64,000 nucleotides of DNA from Piscinibacter sp943370595 (GTDB lineage Bacteria > Pseudomonadota > Gammaproteobacteria > Burkholderiales > Burkholderiaceae_C): contig CALRRO020000019.1 in assembly GCA_943370595.1 (NCBI GenBank), positions 1 through 64,000 of the forward strand. Direction: 5' to 3'. This document shows, in pieces, positions 1-9,179 of this stretch. Made by a program: the position numbers and the translations under genes. The stretch's first letter is position 1. Every line of letters starts with the position of its first letter. Below the pieces are notes generated by a model. That model searched no databases and was not told the origin of the DNA. It saw only the letters and a list, made by a program, of their open reading frames with translations.

Positions 1-2
1 AC

Positions 3-677
3 ATCCAGGTCGGCGCCAGCGACGTGGACATCGGCTGGAACTACCTGCATGACCTGCGCATGGGGCACGTCATCCAGATCCACACCGACACGCCGTTCAA
101 GTACGAGAACATCCGCGTGCACGACAACGTGCTGAGCGCGGCAACCACCGCCGACAGCCGCGGTGTGGGCGTCGGCGAGACGCTGCCTGGCTCGTATGGC
201 TCGTTCTACAACAACGTGTTCAACAAGCTCGGGCAGGACTTCAGCGCGATCGCGATCTACAGCGGCGACTGGAACGTGTTCAACAACACCTTCAACGGCA
301 TCAATGCGAGCAGCGGGATCATCTGGCTGAACAGCGACTTCGCCAAGCCGACGGCCAACGTGCGCAACAACATCTTCTACTCCGACGGCACCTCGCCGTA
401 CGTGGGGATGATGAACGGCACGACGAGCTCGCAGATCACGCTGTCCAACAACCTGTACTTCAACCGCGGCAGCGCGCCGTCCTGGGACAGCTCACCGGTG
501 GTGCTGAACCCGCTGTTCGTCGATGCTGCCAATGGCAACTTCCGGCTGCAGGCGACGAGCCCTGCGATTGACAAGGGTTCGTCGACGGTCACTAGCATCG
601 TGAGCACCGACGCCGACGGAGCTGCCCGACTGCAGGGTGCGGGGGTGGACATCGGAGCGTTCGAGTACAAGCGCTAG
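3..677 (+). CDS. Right-handed parallel beta-helix surface protein, 3' part
   Basis: The reading frame is already open at base 3, so the gene begins upstream of the window; an internal GTG at 24 is not needed as a start. About 224 residues are visible. They are rich in N, S, G and T, with repeated short strands containing NN ladders (YNNVFN, FNNTFN, RNNIFY, SNNLYF), typical of a right-handed parallel beta-helix such as those of polysaccharide lyases and secreted surface proteins. The end has the pattern NPLFVD, then SPAIDKG, then DIGAFEY just before the stop, which is common at the C-terminus of bacterial choice-of-anchor beta-helix proteins. No PEP-CTERM anchor follows. It stands next to the exopolysaccharide locus but on the opposite strand, so a role in binding or trimming that polymer is only an inference. 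Confidence 0.75.
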   Translation: MQVGASDVDIGWNYLHDLRMGHVIQIHTDTPFKYENIRVHDNVLSAATTADSRGVGVGETLPGSYGSFYNNVFNKLGQDFSAIAIYSGDWNVFNNTFNGINASSGIIWLNSDFAKPTANVRNNIFYSDGTSPYVGMMNGTTSSQITLSNNLYFNRGSAPSWDSSPVVLNPLFVDAANGNFRLQATSPAIDKGSSTVTSIVSTDADGAARLQGAGVDIGAFEYKR

Positions 678-904
678 GAATCTGGGCAGAAGAAGGGTAG
701 CTTTGCGGATCAACGCCGGGAGCTATCTGCCACACGCGCAGCAGCAGGGTGAGAGTTTGACCATCCGATCTTGAACCAGGCCCGTGCTGCTGACGTCGAT
801 GGCGGCTTCGAACATCACGGCCTGGGTGCTTGCTCCCTTCGTGATCAGTGCGACCGCCAGCGATGCGGCAACAGTTCGTCGAGCCGATGGTTCGCCCGGC
901 CCCT

Positions 905-1400
905 GGCGCAGCAACTAGCAGCAGCAGCAAGCCCAACTGTCGTCTATGCGGCGCACGAAGAACTGGGCCGGGCTGATGTCCAGCTTTTCGCTGACGTCCT
1001 CGCCGAGGCGCCTCATGGTCTGGCTGCACTCGAGGTTCGGGCAGTCCGTGTTCTGGGGCTCGTGGTGGCTAAAGGTGTTCGGTCGGCGCCTGGCGGCGCT
1101 GCTGGCACTTGGGCGACTTCGGTGCCTTGAGCCTCTCGCGCAGCCTGCGCTGCAACTCGGCCAACTGCCCCTGAAGGCTGGCTTCGTCTTCGATCATGGT
1201 CTCGGCGAACAGCAGACGCTGCGCCGTCGTCATCGCTCGGTCTTGGCTTCGAGCTTCCAGCGCTGCAGCCGCGCAACCTCGAAGTTGAGCTTGTCGATCT
1301 CGACGAGCGCCCAAGCGATCTCGCGGTAGCGGCGGGCAAGCCCCTTGCCGGCAACGAGTTCAGTTCCTTGCTGGTGCTTGTCGCGCAGTCCAGACGTCTG
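905..1400 (-). pseudogene. IS66-family transposase (TnpC) remnant, N-terminal part
   Basis: Read on the minus strand, this stretch matches the N-terminal half of an IS66 TnpC transposase spread over three frames. The first piece contains RRYREIAWALVEIDKLNF and ends LEAKTER before a stop near 1230. The next frame continues with TTAQRLLFAETMIEDEASL and a coiled-coil-like stretch. A third frame gives HHEP, then CPNLEC, then RRLGEDVSEKLDISPAQFFV, the zinc-finger segment of this family. It stops at an in-frame TAG after CCCC near 911. At least two frameshifts and two stops make it non-functional. No terminal inverted repeats were found. The rest of the intergenic space, 678-904, holds nothing I recognise. 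Confidence 0.8.
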
Positions 1401-1408
1401 CGCTGACT

Positions 1409-2146
1409 CTACGAGCGCTTAAGTTCGACCAAAGCTTGGTAGCAGTCTGCGCAGAAAAGTGGCAGCCGCTGCCACTTCGGAATATGCCAAGCGGCAACTG
1501 GAGCACGCAAGACGTCCTGAACGGCGTATGCGTTGGCTTCGAACAAGCGGGTCCAGCTTTGCAGGCTCCGGAAGCGGACTCCCTCGCCCGCAGTGTTGGC
1601 ACCCAGAAGTCGCGTGACAAGAGCCAATGCTTTTGAGCGCGTAAGCGCGTAGATCAACCGACCTGTGAGGTCCTCGGTAGCGAACGGCTCATAGAAGTTC
1701 TCGATCACCAAGACCTTGCCTTCCGGCGAAGTGATCTTTGCCGCCTTTGCGATCGCTGCAAGCTGCGCAGCAACGGTCAGTGACTCGGTGGGAGCGACGA
1801 AATGATGTAGTACGGTACGAAAAATCACGACATCGAAGGTGCCAGCCGGCTGCCAACTCAAGAAGTCGTCGAAGACCAAACTCGTTCGAGCATGCGGAAT
1901 GAAGTTGTCGCGTGCAAGCGGTGACAGGTCGACCACCACGACTTGACTCTCCGGAAAGGCCTCCGCCAGGGCGGTGGCCACGGTGCCGATACCTCCGCCA
2001 ACGTCCAAGATGCGCAAGGCTGGGCGACCCATGATCCGAATCTTCTCAATGATTCTTTGTATGTCGTAGTTGTCCGCGGTGAGTTCGCGCGACATCTCCA
2101 CAAACTTGACGTCTTGCTGCCGATACTGGGGCTTGAAAGAGTTCAT
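1409..2146 (-). CDS. Class I SAM-dependent methyltransferase
   Basis: The product of about 245 residues has a Rossmann-type SAM site: motif I LDVGGGIGTVA, followed by an acidic strand end in VVVVDLSP and the motif FRTVLHHF. It resembles small-molecule or sugar O-methyltransferases; the substrate cannot be read. The start at 2146 (MNSFKPQYRQQ) is chosen because the 15 extra residues from an upstream ATG at 2191 look unlike coding sequence; neither start has a strong ribosome binding site. The base composition is visibly less GC-rich than the neighbouring operons, and the gene is enclosed by two IS66 transposase remnants, so acquisition by transfer is likely. It could still supply methyl groups for the exopolysaccharide made by the adjoining locus. 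Confidence 0.75.
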   Translation of the reverse strand: MNSFKPQYRQQDVKFVEMSRELTADNYDIQRIIEKIRIMGRPALRILDVGGGIGTVATALAEAFPESQVVVVDLSPLARDNFIPHARTSLVFDDFLSWQPAGTFDVVIFRTVLHHFVAPTESLTVAAQLAAIAKAAKITSPEGKVLVIENFYEPFATEDLTGRLIYALTRSKALALVTRLLGANTAGEGVRFRSLQSWTRLFEANAYAVQDVLRAPVAAWHIPKWQRLPLFCADCYQALVELKRS

Positions 2147-2311
2147 GGTGGTGTGTTTGCGCCCTGCTGACGCCGACCAAGGCTTGTCCATCGAAGATTC
2201 TGCACGCTACTCCAGACGCTGTAAATCGCCCCAGCCCAGGGGCAAGACGACCTCTCAACGATTCGGCGAACCATGCGTCGTCACGTGGCCGTCACGGTCT
2301 CGGCCACTCCT

Positions 2312-2430
2312 CACTCGACGTCCTGCAAGTCTCTGAAGAACTCCAGCAGCTGCTCGCCGATTGAGCCGCCATGGTTGGACCGCAGTTCGTGGAACCTGCA
2401 TCTGGCATGTGCCATGCAAGCCGCCAGTCG
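2312..2430 (-). pseudogene. IS66-family transposase fragment, C-terminal part
   Basis: In one minus-strand frame the sequence reads ARLAACMAHARCRFHELR followed by GGSIGEQLLEFF and DLQDVE, then a stop. This is the characteristic C(M/W)AHARRKF(F/D)EL segment that follows the catalytic core of IS66 TnpC transposases. Only about 40 residues are recognisable and no start or inverted repeat is present. Because this C-terminal piece lies upstream (in transcription sense) of the N-terminal remnant at 905-1400, the two are not simply one element split by an insertion. The remaining intergenic DNA, 2147-2311 and 2431-2529, shows no gene or signal I can name. Confidence 0.72.
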
Positions 2431-2529
2431 TGCACGATGCTGGCATTGATACGATGTGCCACGGACAGCTTGGCTGCCGACGCTCGCGGCGCCTCGCATC
2501 TCAAGCAGGAAGTTCCGGACGCCTAGCCT

Positions 2530-3999
2530 TCAGCGCCATGGGTGGATGCGATTCAACAGGCCGAAAGCTTTGGCACGCAAGCCAGCATCGAGCAGCACAG
2601 CGCCAACGCAGAAGGCCAGCGCACCGGCCGATCCACGCGCGAGCAAGGTCGTGAAGACCCCCCCTGCGTCGATCTGCCTGAGCGACAGAGTCAGCGCCAG
2701 CGACAAGGCCGAGAGCTTCAGCAGCAACGCCCAGGGCATGTGGATTGTGAGGTTGCGTCGCCCGAGCACCAGAACGACCAACGCGGTCAACGATGCGCAC
2801 GCGAGCGATATCAGCGCGGCCCCCATGATTCCCCAGTGCAGCAGGCCGACGTACATCAGGGCCACGCGGATCACGAGCACGATCAGTGCCACGATCATGA
2901 ACAACTGGGTCCGGTTGGCGACATAGAGACCCGCACCCAGGATAGCGACCGCGCCCTGCACTGCGGCGGCGAGCAGGAGGACGGGGAGCAGTTCTCCGGC
3001 AGCCCTGAACTTCTGCGACGCCATGACTTCGACCAGTTCGGGGCCGATGGACCAGAGCATCGCGCACAGGCCAGCAGTCACGAAGACATACAGACGCAGG
3101 AACTGCGCGATGATGTGCTCTGTTTCCTCCCGGCCCTTCTCGTTGTAGGCCTTCAGGTAGATCGGCATCACCGCGCCCGCGACGGAGGCGACGAAGGCGG
3201 CCTGAATGGCGTCTGAGAGGTTGTAGGCCGCGGAGTAGATGCCCAGATCCGCTGCACCCAGGATCGTCTTGATGAGATAGCGGTCGGACAGCAGTACCGA
3301 CACGGTGAGAAGCTCGTAGCCAAGCATCGGGATGCCGAACATGAGCAAGGTCCGGAACAAGGTCCACGAGAATTCGCGAAGGCGTGGTTGGATGTCACCC
3401 CGCATGTAGAACCCCAGCATCAGCACGCCGAGGGCCGCCGATCCGATCATCGCGGAATAAAAGCCCAGAAGGCTCCTCTCGATCAGGCCCAGGACCAGGA
3501 ACAGGGCAGCGAGATCTCCGTACTTCCGGCTCGTCTGGTAGATGGTCAGTGCGCCGCTGCGCTCCTGCGCGCGCAGTTGGTTGACGAAGATGCTTTCAAG
3601 AATCGTCAGCGCCACCAGAGGCGATGCGACGATCAACCAGCGGTTGGCGTTGCTGGCAGCGGCGGGCATCAGGTATGAGGCGAGTGCGAACAGCAGCGCA
3701 GCCAGCAGCGCAAGCGTCGTTAGCCCGATGAAGGTGGTCGAGCCGAACATGCGAGCTTCAGCAGAGTCGGCTTCGCGGCAGTATCGGCTGTGGTATCGCA
3801 GCATCGAGTGCTGGAAGCCCAGCTTCCCCAGCGAGACCGCCATCGTCACCGCGGCGGCGACAAAGCTCAGCAGGCCGTACTCCTCCACCGTCAGCATCCG
3901 AGTGAGGAACGGAAAGGCGAACAGACTGGCCAGCAACGCGAGCAGGCTGCCGGCGGAGAACCTGGCGCTGTGCTTGAGCAGCCTTTGAACTGGATTCAT
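2530..3999 (-). CDS. Polysaccharide flippase, Wzx/MATE-like
   Basis: This 489-residue protein is strongly hydrophobic throughout, with roughly 12-14 predicted membrane helices broken by short charged loops. The N-terminal pattern FLTRMLTVEEYGLLSF is typical of the polysaccharide-synthesis (Wzx) branch of the MOP flippase superfamily. It would carry lipid-linked repeat units across the inner membrane. The start at 3999 (MNPVQRLL) is chosen because it places the amphipathic N-terminus just before helix 1; upstream codons in the same frame look non-coding. It is the last gene of the exopolysaccharide run, 89 bp after the glycosyltransferase at 4089-5030. The Wzx assignment is by hydropathy and N-terminal motif, so the substrate is unknown. 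Confidence 0.85.
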   Translation of the reverse strand: MNPVQRLLKHSARFSAGSLLALLASLFAFPFLTRMLTVEEYGLLSFVAAAVTMAVSLGKLGFQHSMLRYHSRYCREADSAEARMFGSTTFIGLTTLALLAALLFALASYLMPAAASNANRWLIVASPLVALTILESIFVNQLRAQERSGALTIYQTSRKYGDLAALFLVLGLIERSLLGFYSAMIGSAALGVLMLGFYMRGDIQPRLREFSWTLFRTLLMFGIPMLGYELLTVSVLLSDRYLIKTILGAADLGIYSAAYNLSDAIQAAFVASVAGAVMPIYLKAYNEKGREETEHIIAQFLRLYVFVTAGLCAMLWSIGPELVEVMASQKFRAAGELLPVLLLAAAVQGAVAILGAGLYVANRTQLFMIVALIVLVIRVALMYVGLLHWGIMGAALISLACASLTALVVLVLGRRNLTIHMPWALLLKLSALSLALTLSLRQIDAGGVFTTLLARGSAGALAFCVGAVLLDAGLRAKAFGLLNRIHPWR

Positions 4000-4088
4000 G
4001 GGATGGGGAGTATTCAAATGCACGCTTTGCGCGACGCTCGGCGGCACAGCGCCCAAGGCACCGCCCACTGGAGACTCGGCGCTGCCGG

Positions 4089-5030
4089 CTAGCCCGCGCG
4101 CAAAGGCTTCAGCAGACCTCTGATTCTCCGCACCGAGCGGCGCAATCCGGGCGGGATGAAGGTCATTGCCCACAACAGCCCCGAGGACGCGCTGACTCCT
4201 CGCCGGCGCATCGCCTCGGCAAAGTGCGCGCGCGCAGCCGCATACTCCTCTGCGCACCAGTGATCCAAGCCCATCGCATGCTCAATCCCACCCATGATGC
4301 GGCCGAACTCGCGTGGATCGTCGAGAAGTGCGCCGTACTTCTCGAGCACAGCCTTGCGCGCGTTCTTCATCCGCACCTTGTTGTGCGAGAACTGCGTCGG
4401 CGAAACCCGGTGGTGCGTCAGAACCCGCTCGATCTTCGCCACGCGCCAGGTCTGCGAGACACGCAGCCACAGGTCGATGTCTTCGCCAGGAAAGATGGCC
4501 GGGTCGAAGCCGCCCACTTCGTCCAGGACCGCCTTGCGAACGACCACCGACGAGCAGACGATGAAGTTGGAGTCGAGCAGTTGTCTGAACACCCGACCGT
4601 CCTTGGATATCGGCGAGAACGAGTCGCTTAGCCTGAACCGTGCGTCTGCAGAGAATGCCTCGCTGGCCGTGCAAACCAGGCCGATACCCGCATCGTCGAA
4701 GGCGGGCAGCTGCAGCGTCAGCTTGTCCGGCTCCCACAGATCGTCGTGATCACACAGCGCGATCAGCGGCGCACGCGCATGCGCGATGCCCGTGTTGCGC
4801 GAACGGCACGGCCCCTGATTGCTATCGTTCGCGATCACCCGGATGGCGTCGCCGAATCGGGCCAGGACGTCGCGCGTGCCGTCACGCGAGCAGTCGTCGA
4901 CGACGATGAGTTCGATGGGCAATTCGGGCCGTCCATTGGCCAGAATCGATTCGACCGTCTGCGCGATGAAGGGCTCGGCGTTGTAGCTGGCGACGACGAC
5001 GCTGACCTTGGGCTGCAAGAATGTACTCAT
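4089..5030 (-). CDS. Family 2 glycosyltransferase
   Basis: The 313-residue protein begins with a GT-A fold: KVSVVVASYNAEPFI, then VVDDCSRDGT, and the metal-binding CDHDDLWEPDKL. These are the nucleotide-sugar binding and DXD-type motifs of GT2 enzymes. No membrane helices are evident, so it probably acts on the cytoplasmic face, adding a sugar to the lipid-linked repeat unit. The start ATG at 5030 overlaps the stop of the upstream O-antigen ligase gene as ATGA, which implies translational coupling. The C-terminal third is basic and variable, as usual for acceptor-binding regions. Donor and acceptor sugars cannot be read from sequence. Confidence 0.88.
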   Translation of the reverse strand: MSTFLQPKVSVVVASYNAEPFIAQTVESILANGRPELPIELIVVDDCSRDGTRDVLARFGDAIRVIANDSNQGPCRSRNTGIAHARAPLIALCDHDDLWEPDKLTLQLPAFDDAGIGLVCTASEAFSADARFRLSDSFSPISKDGRVFRQLLDSNFIVCSSVVVRKAVLDEVGGFDPAIFPGEDIDLWLRVSQTWRVAKIERVLTHHRVSPTQFSHNKVRMKNARKAVLEKYGALLDDPREFGRIMGGIEHAMGLDHWCAEEYAAARAHFAEAMRRRGVSASSGLLWAMTFIPPGLRRSVRRIRGLLKPLRAG

Positions 5031-6355
5031 GGTGCCTCTCGGGTCGCGGTCGTCGCAGCGGGCAGCACTCCCAGCTTCGCAGGCTGAGGCACCAAGCCGA
5101 TGGTGTAGTGAATCCGCTCGACCAGGCCGAAGAAGATGAAGAAGTAGCAACCCATGGCGAAGGGTGTGAAGCGATCGCCGAAGATGTTCGTGATGATGAC
5201 AGCCGTCACGCAGCCGAGGAAGCCAAGCCCAACCCCACGATCGAACGGTTCCTTGGCCAAGCGGAAGGTCCGCCAGGCCACGTAATAGCCTCGAACGAAC
5301 AGCAGACTGAGCATCAGCAGGCCGACCAACCCTTGCTCAGCGGCCGTCTGCATCCAGAAGTTGTGCGAGTTGCGGATGACCTGATCGCGCAGCGCGTACT
5401 CGAAGCTGAAGAAGCCAATGCCGAAAATCGGATTCGACTTGAACATGCTCTCGGCCTTCTCCCAGACTTGCACACGCAGCGCCGCCGACTCTTCGAGCTG
5501 CCCCTCGGCGTTTGATGTCATCGAGATGCGGTCGACCACTGAATCTGGCAACACCGCTGTCCAGGTGAACGCCAGTATCGCCAGCATGACCAAGATGATC
5601 CGCGCCTTCAGCACGCCGTAGATCAGCAGGACAGCAACGACCGCCGCGTAGGCACCCCGCGAATAGGCAAAGAACAAGGGATGGAGACAGAAGACCACGG
5701 TCAGCGCCAGCAAGTTGCGCCTCCGCTTGTTGTTGTCGACCAGCATCAGGCCGAGCAGGAATGTAGCGCTGTGGGCGATGAACGCCGCGAAGTGGTTTGG
5801 GTTCAGCCCGACGTGGAAGAACGGACCGGCCGATCGCTTCTCGTACGAGAAGGAGGATCCCGCGGAGAAATTCCGGAACTCGCGCACCGCAATCAGAAGC
5901 ACGATCACGGCCATCAACGTCACCAGCACACGACGCTGTTTGTCATCCCCGAAGATCGAAAAGACCAGAAAGTAGAGGAAGACCATCTCAGCGAAGTTCT
6001 TCCAGTTGACGATGATCGATCGTCCCGTATCCAGCGTCAGATTGAAGGTGATCAGCGCGTTGATGATCGACAGGAAGCTGACGAACAAGAACAGCGGGAT
6101 GACCCACCCGCCGGGCGGCACCTTGACGCCCTGCTTGTTGATGATCGCGCCGAGGAGGCTCGCCACGATGAGCAGATCCATCGTGTCCTTGCCGAGCGGA
6201 AGCGCGTGAAGCGGATACCAGAGGGCCGGAAGCGGGGCAAGTACGACGAGCAGATACATGGACCATTGCGCCCGCCAGAAGATTGCGAAGACGATGATCA
6301 GCAACAGCGCCGTGTAGAGGATCCACGGGATGATCGGCTTGAGGAGGGCAATCAT
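5027..6355 (-). CDS. O-antigen ligase / polymerase family membrane protein, XrtA-associated type
   Basis: This 442-residue protein has about ten to twelve membrane helices. A large periplasmic stretch between about residues 280 and 330 includes the Wzy_C-type segment with ALRVQVWEKA and NPIFGIGFFSFEY, then RNSHNFWMQTAAEQG. Conserved Arg and His residues of this kind are found in O-antigen ligases and Wzy polymerases. Members found in exosortase A loci are usually named putative O-glycosylation ligases. In this context it most likely polymerises or transfers repeat units in the periplasm. It overlaps the next gene by 4 bp and begins 41 bp after the polysaccharide deacetylase gene. Polymerase versus ligase cannot be settled here. 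Confidence 0.82.
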   Translation of the reverse strand: MIALLKPIIPWILYTALLLIIVFAIFWRAQWSMYLLVVLAPLPALWYPLHALPLGKDTMDLLIVASLLGAIINKQGVKVPPGGWVIPLFLFVSFLSIINALITFNLTLDTGRSIIVNWKNFAEMVFLYFLVFSIFGDDKQRRVLVTLMAVIVLLIAVREFRNFSAGSSFSYEKRSAGPFFHVGLNPNHFAAFIAHSATFLLGLMLVDNNKRRRNLLALTVVFCLHPLFFAYSRGAYAAVVAVLLIYGVLKARIILVMLAILAFTWTAVLPDSVVDRISMTSNAEGQLEESAALRVQVWEKAESMFKSNPIFGIGFFSFEYALRDQVIRNSHNFWMQTAAEQGLVGLLMLSLLFVRGYYVAWRTFRLAKEPFDRGVGLGFLGCVTAVIITNIFGDRFTPFAMGCYFFIFFGLVERIHYTIGLVPQPAKLGVLPAATTATREAP

Positions 6356-6396
6356 CTCGTCACGCGCAGGGACGCATCAGGCCATCGACGCGAAGT

Positions 6397-7251
6397 TCAG
6401 GCTGCCGCCAGTTGCATCGCCAGAGCGCGATCGATGTGATCCCGGATCGGCTCGAACCGGAAGTCACCCAGGATGCGCCGCAACCGCGGCGCCGTGCGAT
6501 CGAGGTTCACGTAGTGCCGGAAGCGGTGCGACAGTTTGACCTCCACGCGCGGCTGCTCGGGATCGAACTCCCAGGGGTGCAGGTAGAAGGTGAAGGGCTC
6601 ACCCGCCCGGTTGTTGCGGCCCAGCAGTTGCTTGAAGTAGGCGTACGGGAACAGGCGGAAGTAGCCACCACCACCGGCGGGCAGCGACAGGCTGCCCAGC
6701 CGGGCGACCGCCAGCGGCACCTCGTAAAGGCCGTTCGGCCACACGAAGGTCTTGGTGTCGCACTCCTTGAACCCGTAGCGGTCGTGCCAGGTCAGCGGGA
6801 ACACGCTGGAGTCGTACAGGAAGCCCTCTTCGCGCAGCACATCGAGCGCCCACTTCGTCTCCTCGACGATCGTGAAGCTCGGCGCGCGGTAGCCCACCAC
6901 GGCCTGCCCGGTCAGGTCTTCCAGGATGCCCTTGGCGCGCCGTGCGTCTTCGCGGTAGCGCTGCGGCGTCATGTTGTACACGAGGTCGTGGCCGTAGCCG
7001 TGCGATGCGATCTCGTGGCCGTCGCGCTGCGCCTCGCGAACCAGGTCGGGACACCGCTCGGCCACCCAGCCCAGAAAGAAGAACGTCGCACGCACCTTTC
7101 GCTCACGCAGGATCTCGAGGATCGTGCGCGTGCTCTGCGCCACACGCAGCGGCCGCTCTTCCCAGCTGTCGCGGCTGATCGCGGAACGCAGGTTCTCGAC
7201 CTGGAACCAGTCCTCGATGTCGAAGGAAATTCGATTGACGACGGTGTTCAT
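6397..7251 (-). CDS. Polysaccharide deacetylase, XrtA system type (NodB fold)
   Basis: The 284-residue protein opens with SFDIEDWFQVENLR, the form of the NodB metal-site motif seen in the deacetylases of XrtA/PEP-CTERM loci. The remaining metal ligands are in SHGYGHD (His84 and His88), and the second catalytic motif is YRAPSFTI near residue 121. No signal peptide is visible. Carbohydrate esterase family 4 enzymes remove N- or O-acetyl groups from sugars, so it probably modifies the exopolysaccharide or its precursor. It overlaps the formyltransferase gene by 4 bp (stop/start ATGA). A second, differently built deacetylase is encoded at 12346-13206 in the same run. Confidence 0.88.
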   Translation of the reverse strand: MNTVVNRISFDIEDWFQVENLRSAISRDSWEERPLRVAQSTRTILEILRERKVRATFFFLGWVAERCPDLVREAQRDGHEIASHGYGHDLVYNMTPQRYREDARRAKGILEDLTGQAVVGYRAPSFTIVEETKWALDVLREEGFLYDSSVFPLTWHDRYGFKECDTKTFVWPNGLYEVPLAVARLGSLSLPAGGGGYFRLFPYAYFKQLLGRNNRAGEPFTFYLHPWEFDPEQPRVEVKLSHRFRHYVNLDRTAPRLRRILGDFRFEPIRDHIDRALAMQLAAA

Positions 7252-8042
7252 AGCAGCCTGAATCCCTTGCGCCGGAAGTCGCGCACGATGTCCTTGGTCG
7301 GGAAGGTGAAGTAGGTCGCCGCCTCCTTCTGGTTCGGCAGTTCGGTGGCCCGACCGTCGCGGATCGCGGCGATCGCCGAGTGCATCAGCGCTGCCCCGCC
7401 CCGCTTCGTCCGGCAGATCACGTCATCGAGGCTCTCGCCGGCGACCGTCGGCACCTCCTGCTGCGCGATGATGGCGCCATCGTCGAGCGCGTCGTTGATG
7501 CGGTGCACCGTCGTGCCCAGCGTGCGCTCGCCGTTGTACATCTGCCAGAAGTTCGGCAGCATGCCGCGATACCGCGGCAGCTTCGAGTTGTGGATGTTGA
7601 TGCATCCTAGGCGCGGCAGTGCGATCAGCGCGGACTTGAAGATCTGCGGCGCCGCCACGGAGACGATCAGGTCCGGCGACAGCGCGCGCGCCTGATCGAG
7701 GAACTCGGGCGCATTGACGCTGGCGGTGCGAATGACCGGGATGCCGAAGTGTCGGCAGACCTGCTCGATGGAGTAGAAGCTGCCCGGCTTGCCCGTCCAC
7801 GGCAGCTTGACCGCGAGCTTGTACCAGGCATAGCGAAAGCCCATGCGCACGAAGTCGACCGGACCGTAGAAGTCGAGCATCTGGCGCGCGAGCTGAGTCG
7901 GCGTCTTGCGGCCCATGGTCGGCGCGATGACCACGCCGGCGATCTCGGCCTTGTTCGTCGCGGTGGCGAAGAACTCCTCGAAGAACAGCCGGACGTAGAA
8001 CGGGTCTTCCTGGGTAATGAACAGGTATCGGAACGGCATCAC
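7248..8042 (-). CDS. Formyltransferase-family protein (formyl_trans_N)
   Basis: The 264-residue protein has the formyltetrahydrofolate-dependent formyltransferase core: CINIHNSKLPRYRGMLP, containing the catalytic Asn-x-His pair, and INDALDDGAIIAQQE, which supplies the conserved Asp. The best-known relatives act on methionyl-tRNA, GAR or amino sugars. Position between a GT2 glycosyltransferase and a deacetylase, with 4-bp overlaps on both sides, argues for N-formylation of an amino sugar in the exopolysaccharide. The region before the core is longer and more basic than in Fmt, and no C-terminal OB-fold like that of Fmt is evident. The sugar substrate is an inference from context. Confidence 0.85.
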   Translation of the reverse strand: MMPFRYLFITQEDPFYVRLFFEEFFATATNKAEIAGVVIAPTMGRKTPTQLARQMLDFYGPVDFVRMGFRYAWYKLAVKLPWTGKPGSFYSIEQVCRHFGIPVIRTASVNAPEFLDQARALSPDLIVSVAAPQIFKSALIALPRLGCINIHNSKLPRYRGMLPNFWQMYNGERTLGTTVHRINDALDDGAIIAQQEVPTVAGESLDDVICRTKRGGAALMHSAIAAIRDGRATELPNQKEAATYFTFPTKDIVRDFRRKGFRLL

Positions 8043-9178
8043 TTTCTCACAGTCTCCCAGGTCACGGCGCGCTGGCCGTTGATCACGCGGAACATGGCCA
8101 CCACCGCGGCGGCGTTCACGGTGACGAAGAACACCGGCACCGACAGCAGCTTGAACTTGCGGCCCCAGCGTTCGGCAGCGAAGCCGCCGAGGGCCACAAG
8201 ATAGAAGGCGATCTGCAGGCCGAACAGCGCCGCATAGAAGGGTCGGTCGATGAGCGCCAGGCTCGACAGCAGCATGCCGGCCAGGAACACCGGCACCATC
8301 CAGCGCAGCACCTTGTGCGAGATGAGCTGGAACGCGACGAAAGCAAAGCGCAGCGGGTTGAACAGCGGCCGCATGAAGAGCATGCCGCGCATGCCGCGCA
8401 CCATCACGCGCACGCGCATCGAGAACTCTTCGGCGACACGCGTCGTCGTTTCCTCGTAGGCGACGGCATCCTTCTCGAACACCACGCGGTGACCGTTCTC
8501 GATGATCTTCAGCGGCTGGCAGAGGTCGCTGATGATGTCGGCGGGCAGCGGCACGTAGAGTTCACGGCGCACCGAGTAGATGCAGCCGCAGCAGCCGGTG
8601 ATCGTGCGGATGTCGGTCTGCGAGGACTTGATCAGGTTCTCGTAGCGCCAGAACAGCACGCTGCCGGCACCGATCGGCGTGCCCTCTGCATTGACGTACT
8701 CGTAGCGGCCGCTGACGGCGCCGACGCTCGGGTCGGCGTAGTTGCGCACGATGTTGCGGATCGCCGAATGTTCGTAGATCGTCGTCGCATCGGAGAAGAC
8801 GACGATCTCGCCAGTGGCGTGGCGGATCGCCTGGTTCTGCGTCTCGGTCTTGCCCACTCGCCCTTCGACGCGGATCAGCTTCACGCCCCGATCGGCGTAG
8901 CCACGCACGATGTCGTCGGTGCCGTCGGTCGAGCCGTCGGAGGCGACGATCAGTTCCAGCTTGTCGGCCGGATAGTCCAGCGCCAGCGTCTGCTCGATCT
9001 TGCGGGCGATCGACTTGCGCTCGTTGTAGGCGGTGATCAGCACCGTCACCCGCGGCTCGATCGGCGCGCGCCGCGGCGGGTTGCGGAACACCCGCGCCAT
9101 CAGCACGACCAGGATCGAATAACCGAAGTACGTGAAGGCGATGGCGGCCAGCGAGGCCCAGAAGATGATCTCGGCCAT
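8039..9178 (-). CDS. Membrane-bound family 2 glycosyltransferase
   Basis: The 379-residue protein starts with a membrane helix, followed by a GT-A domain with VTVLITAYNERKSI, VASDGSTDGTDDIV and SDATTIYE, and ends with three or four membrane helices from about residue 285. The arrangement matches processive or lipid-acceptor GT2 enzymes of the cellulose-synthase-like group. It also keeps a basic stretch (RVRVMVRGMRG) ahead of the C-terminal helices, where QxxRW-type enzymes bind the acceptor chain, but the exact QxxRW is absent. It starts 1 bp from the end of the amidotransferase gene and overlaps the formyltransferase gene by 4 bp, so it is part of one transcription unit. Confidence 0.88.
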   Translation of the reverse strand: MAEIIFWASLAAIAFTYFGYSILVVLMARVFRNPPRRAPIEPRVTVLITAYNERKSIARKIEQTLALDYPADKLELIVASDGSTDGTDDIVRGYADRGVKLIRVEGRVGKTETQNQAIRHATGEIVVFSDATTIYEHSAIRNIVRNYADPSVGAVSGRYEYVNAEGTPIGAGSVLFWRYENLIKSSQTDIRTITGCCGCIYSVRRELYVPLPADIISDLCQPLKIIENGHRVVFEKDAVAYEETTTRVAEEFSMRVRVMVRGMRGMLFMRPLFNPLRFAFVAFQLISHKVLRWMVPVFLAGMLLSSLALIDRPFYAALFGLQIAFYLVALGGFAAERWGRKFKLLSVPVFFVTVNAAAVVAMFRVINGQRAVTWETVRK

Positions 9179-9179
9179 G

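Noticed and set aside
905..2430. An intact IS66 element carrying the methyltransferase as a passenger
   Set aside because: No TnpA or TnpB genes, no inverted repeats, several frameshifts, and the two transposase pieces are in the wrong order.
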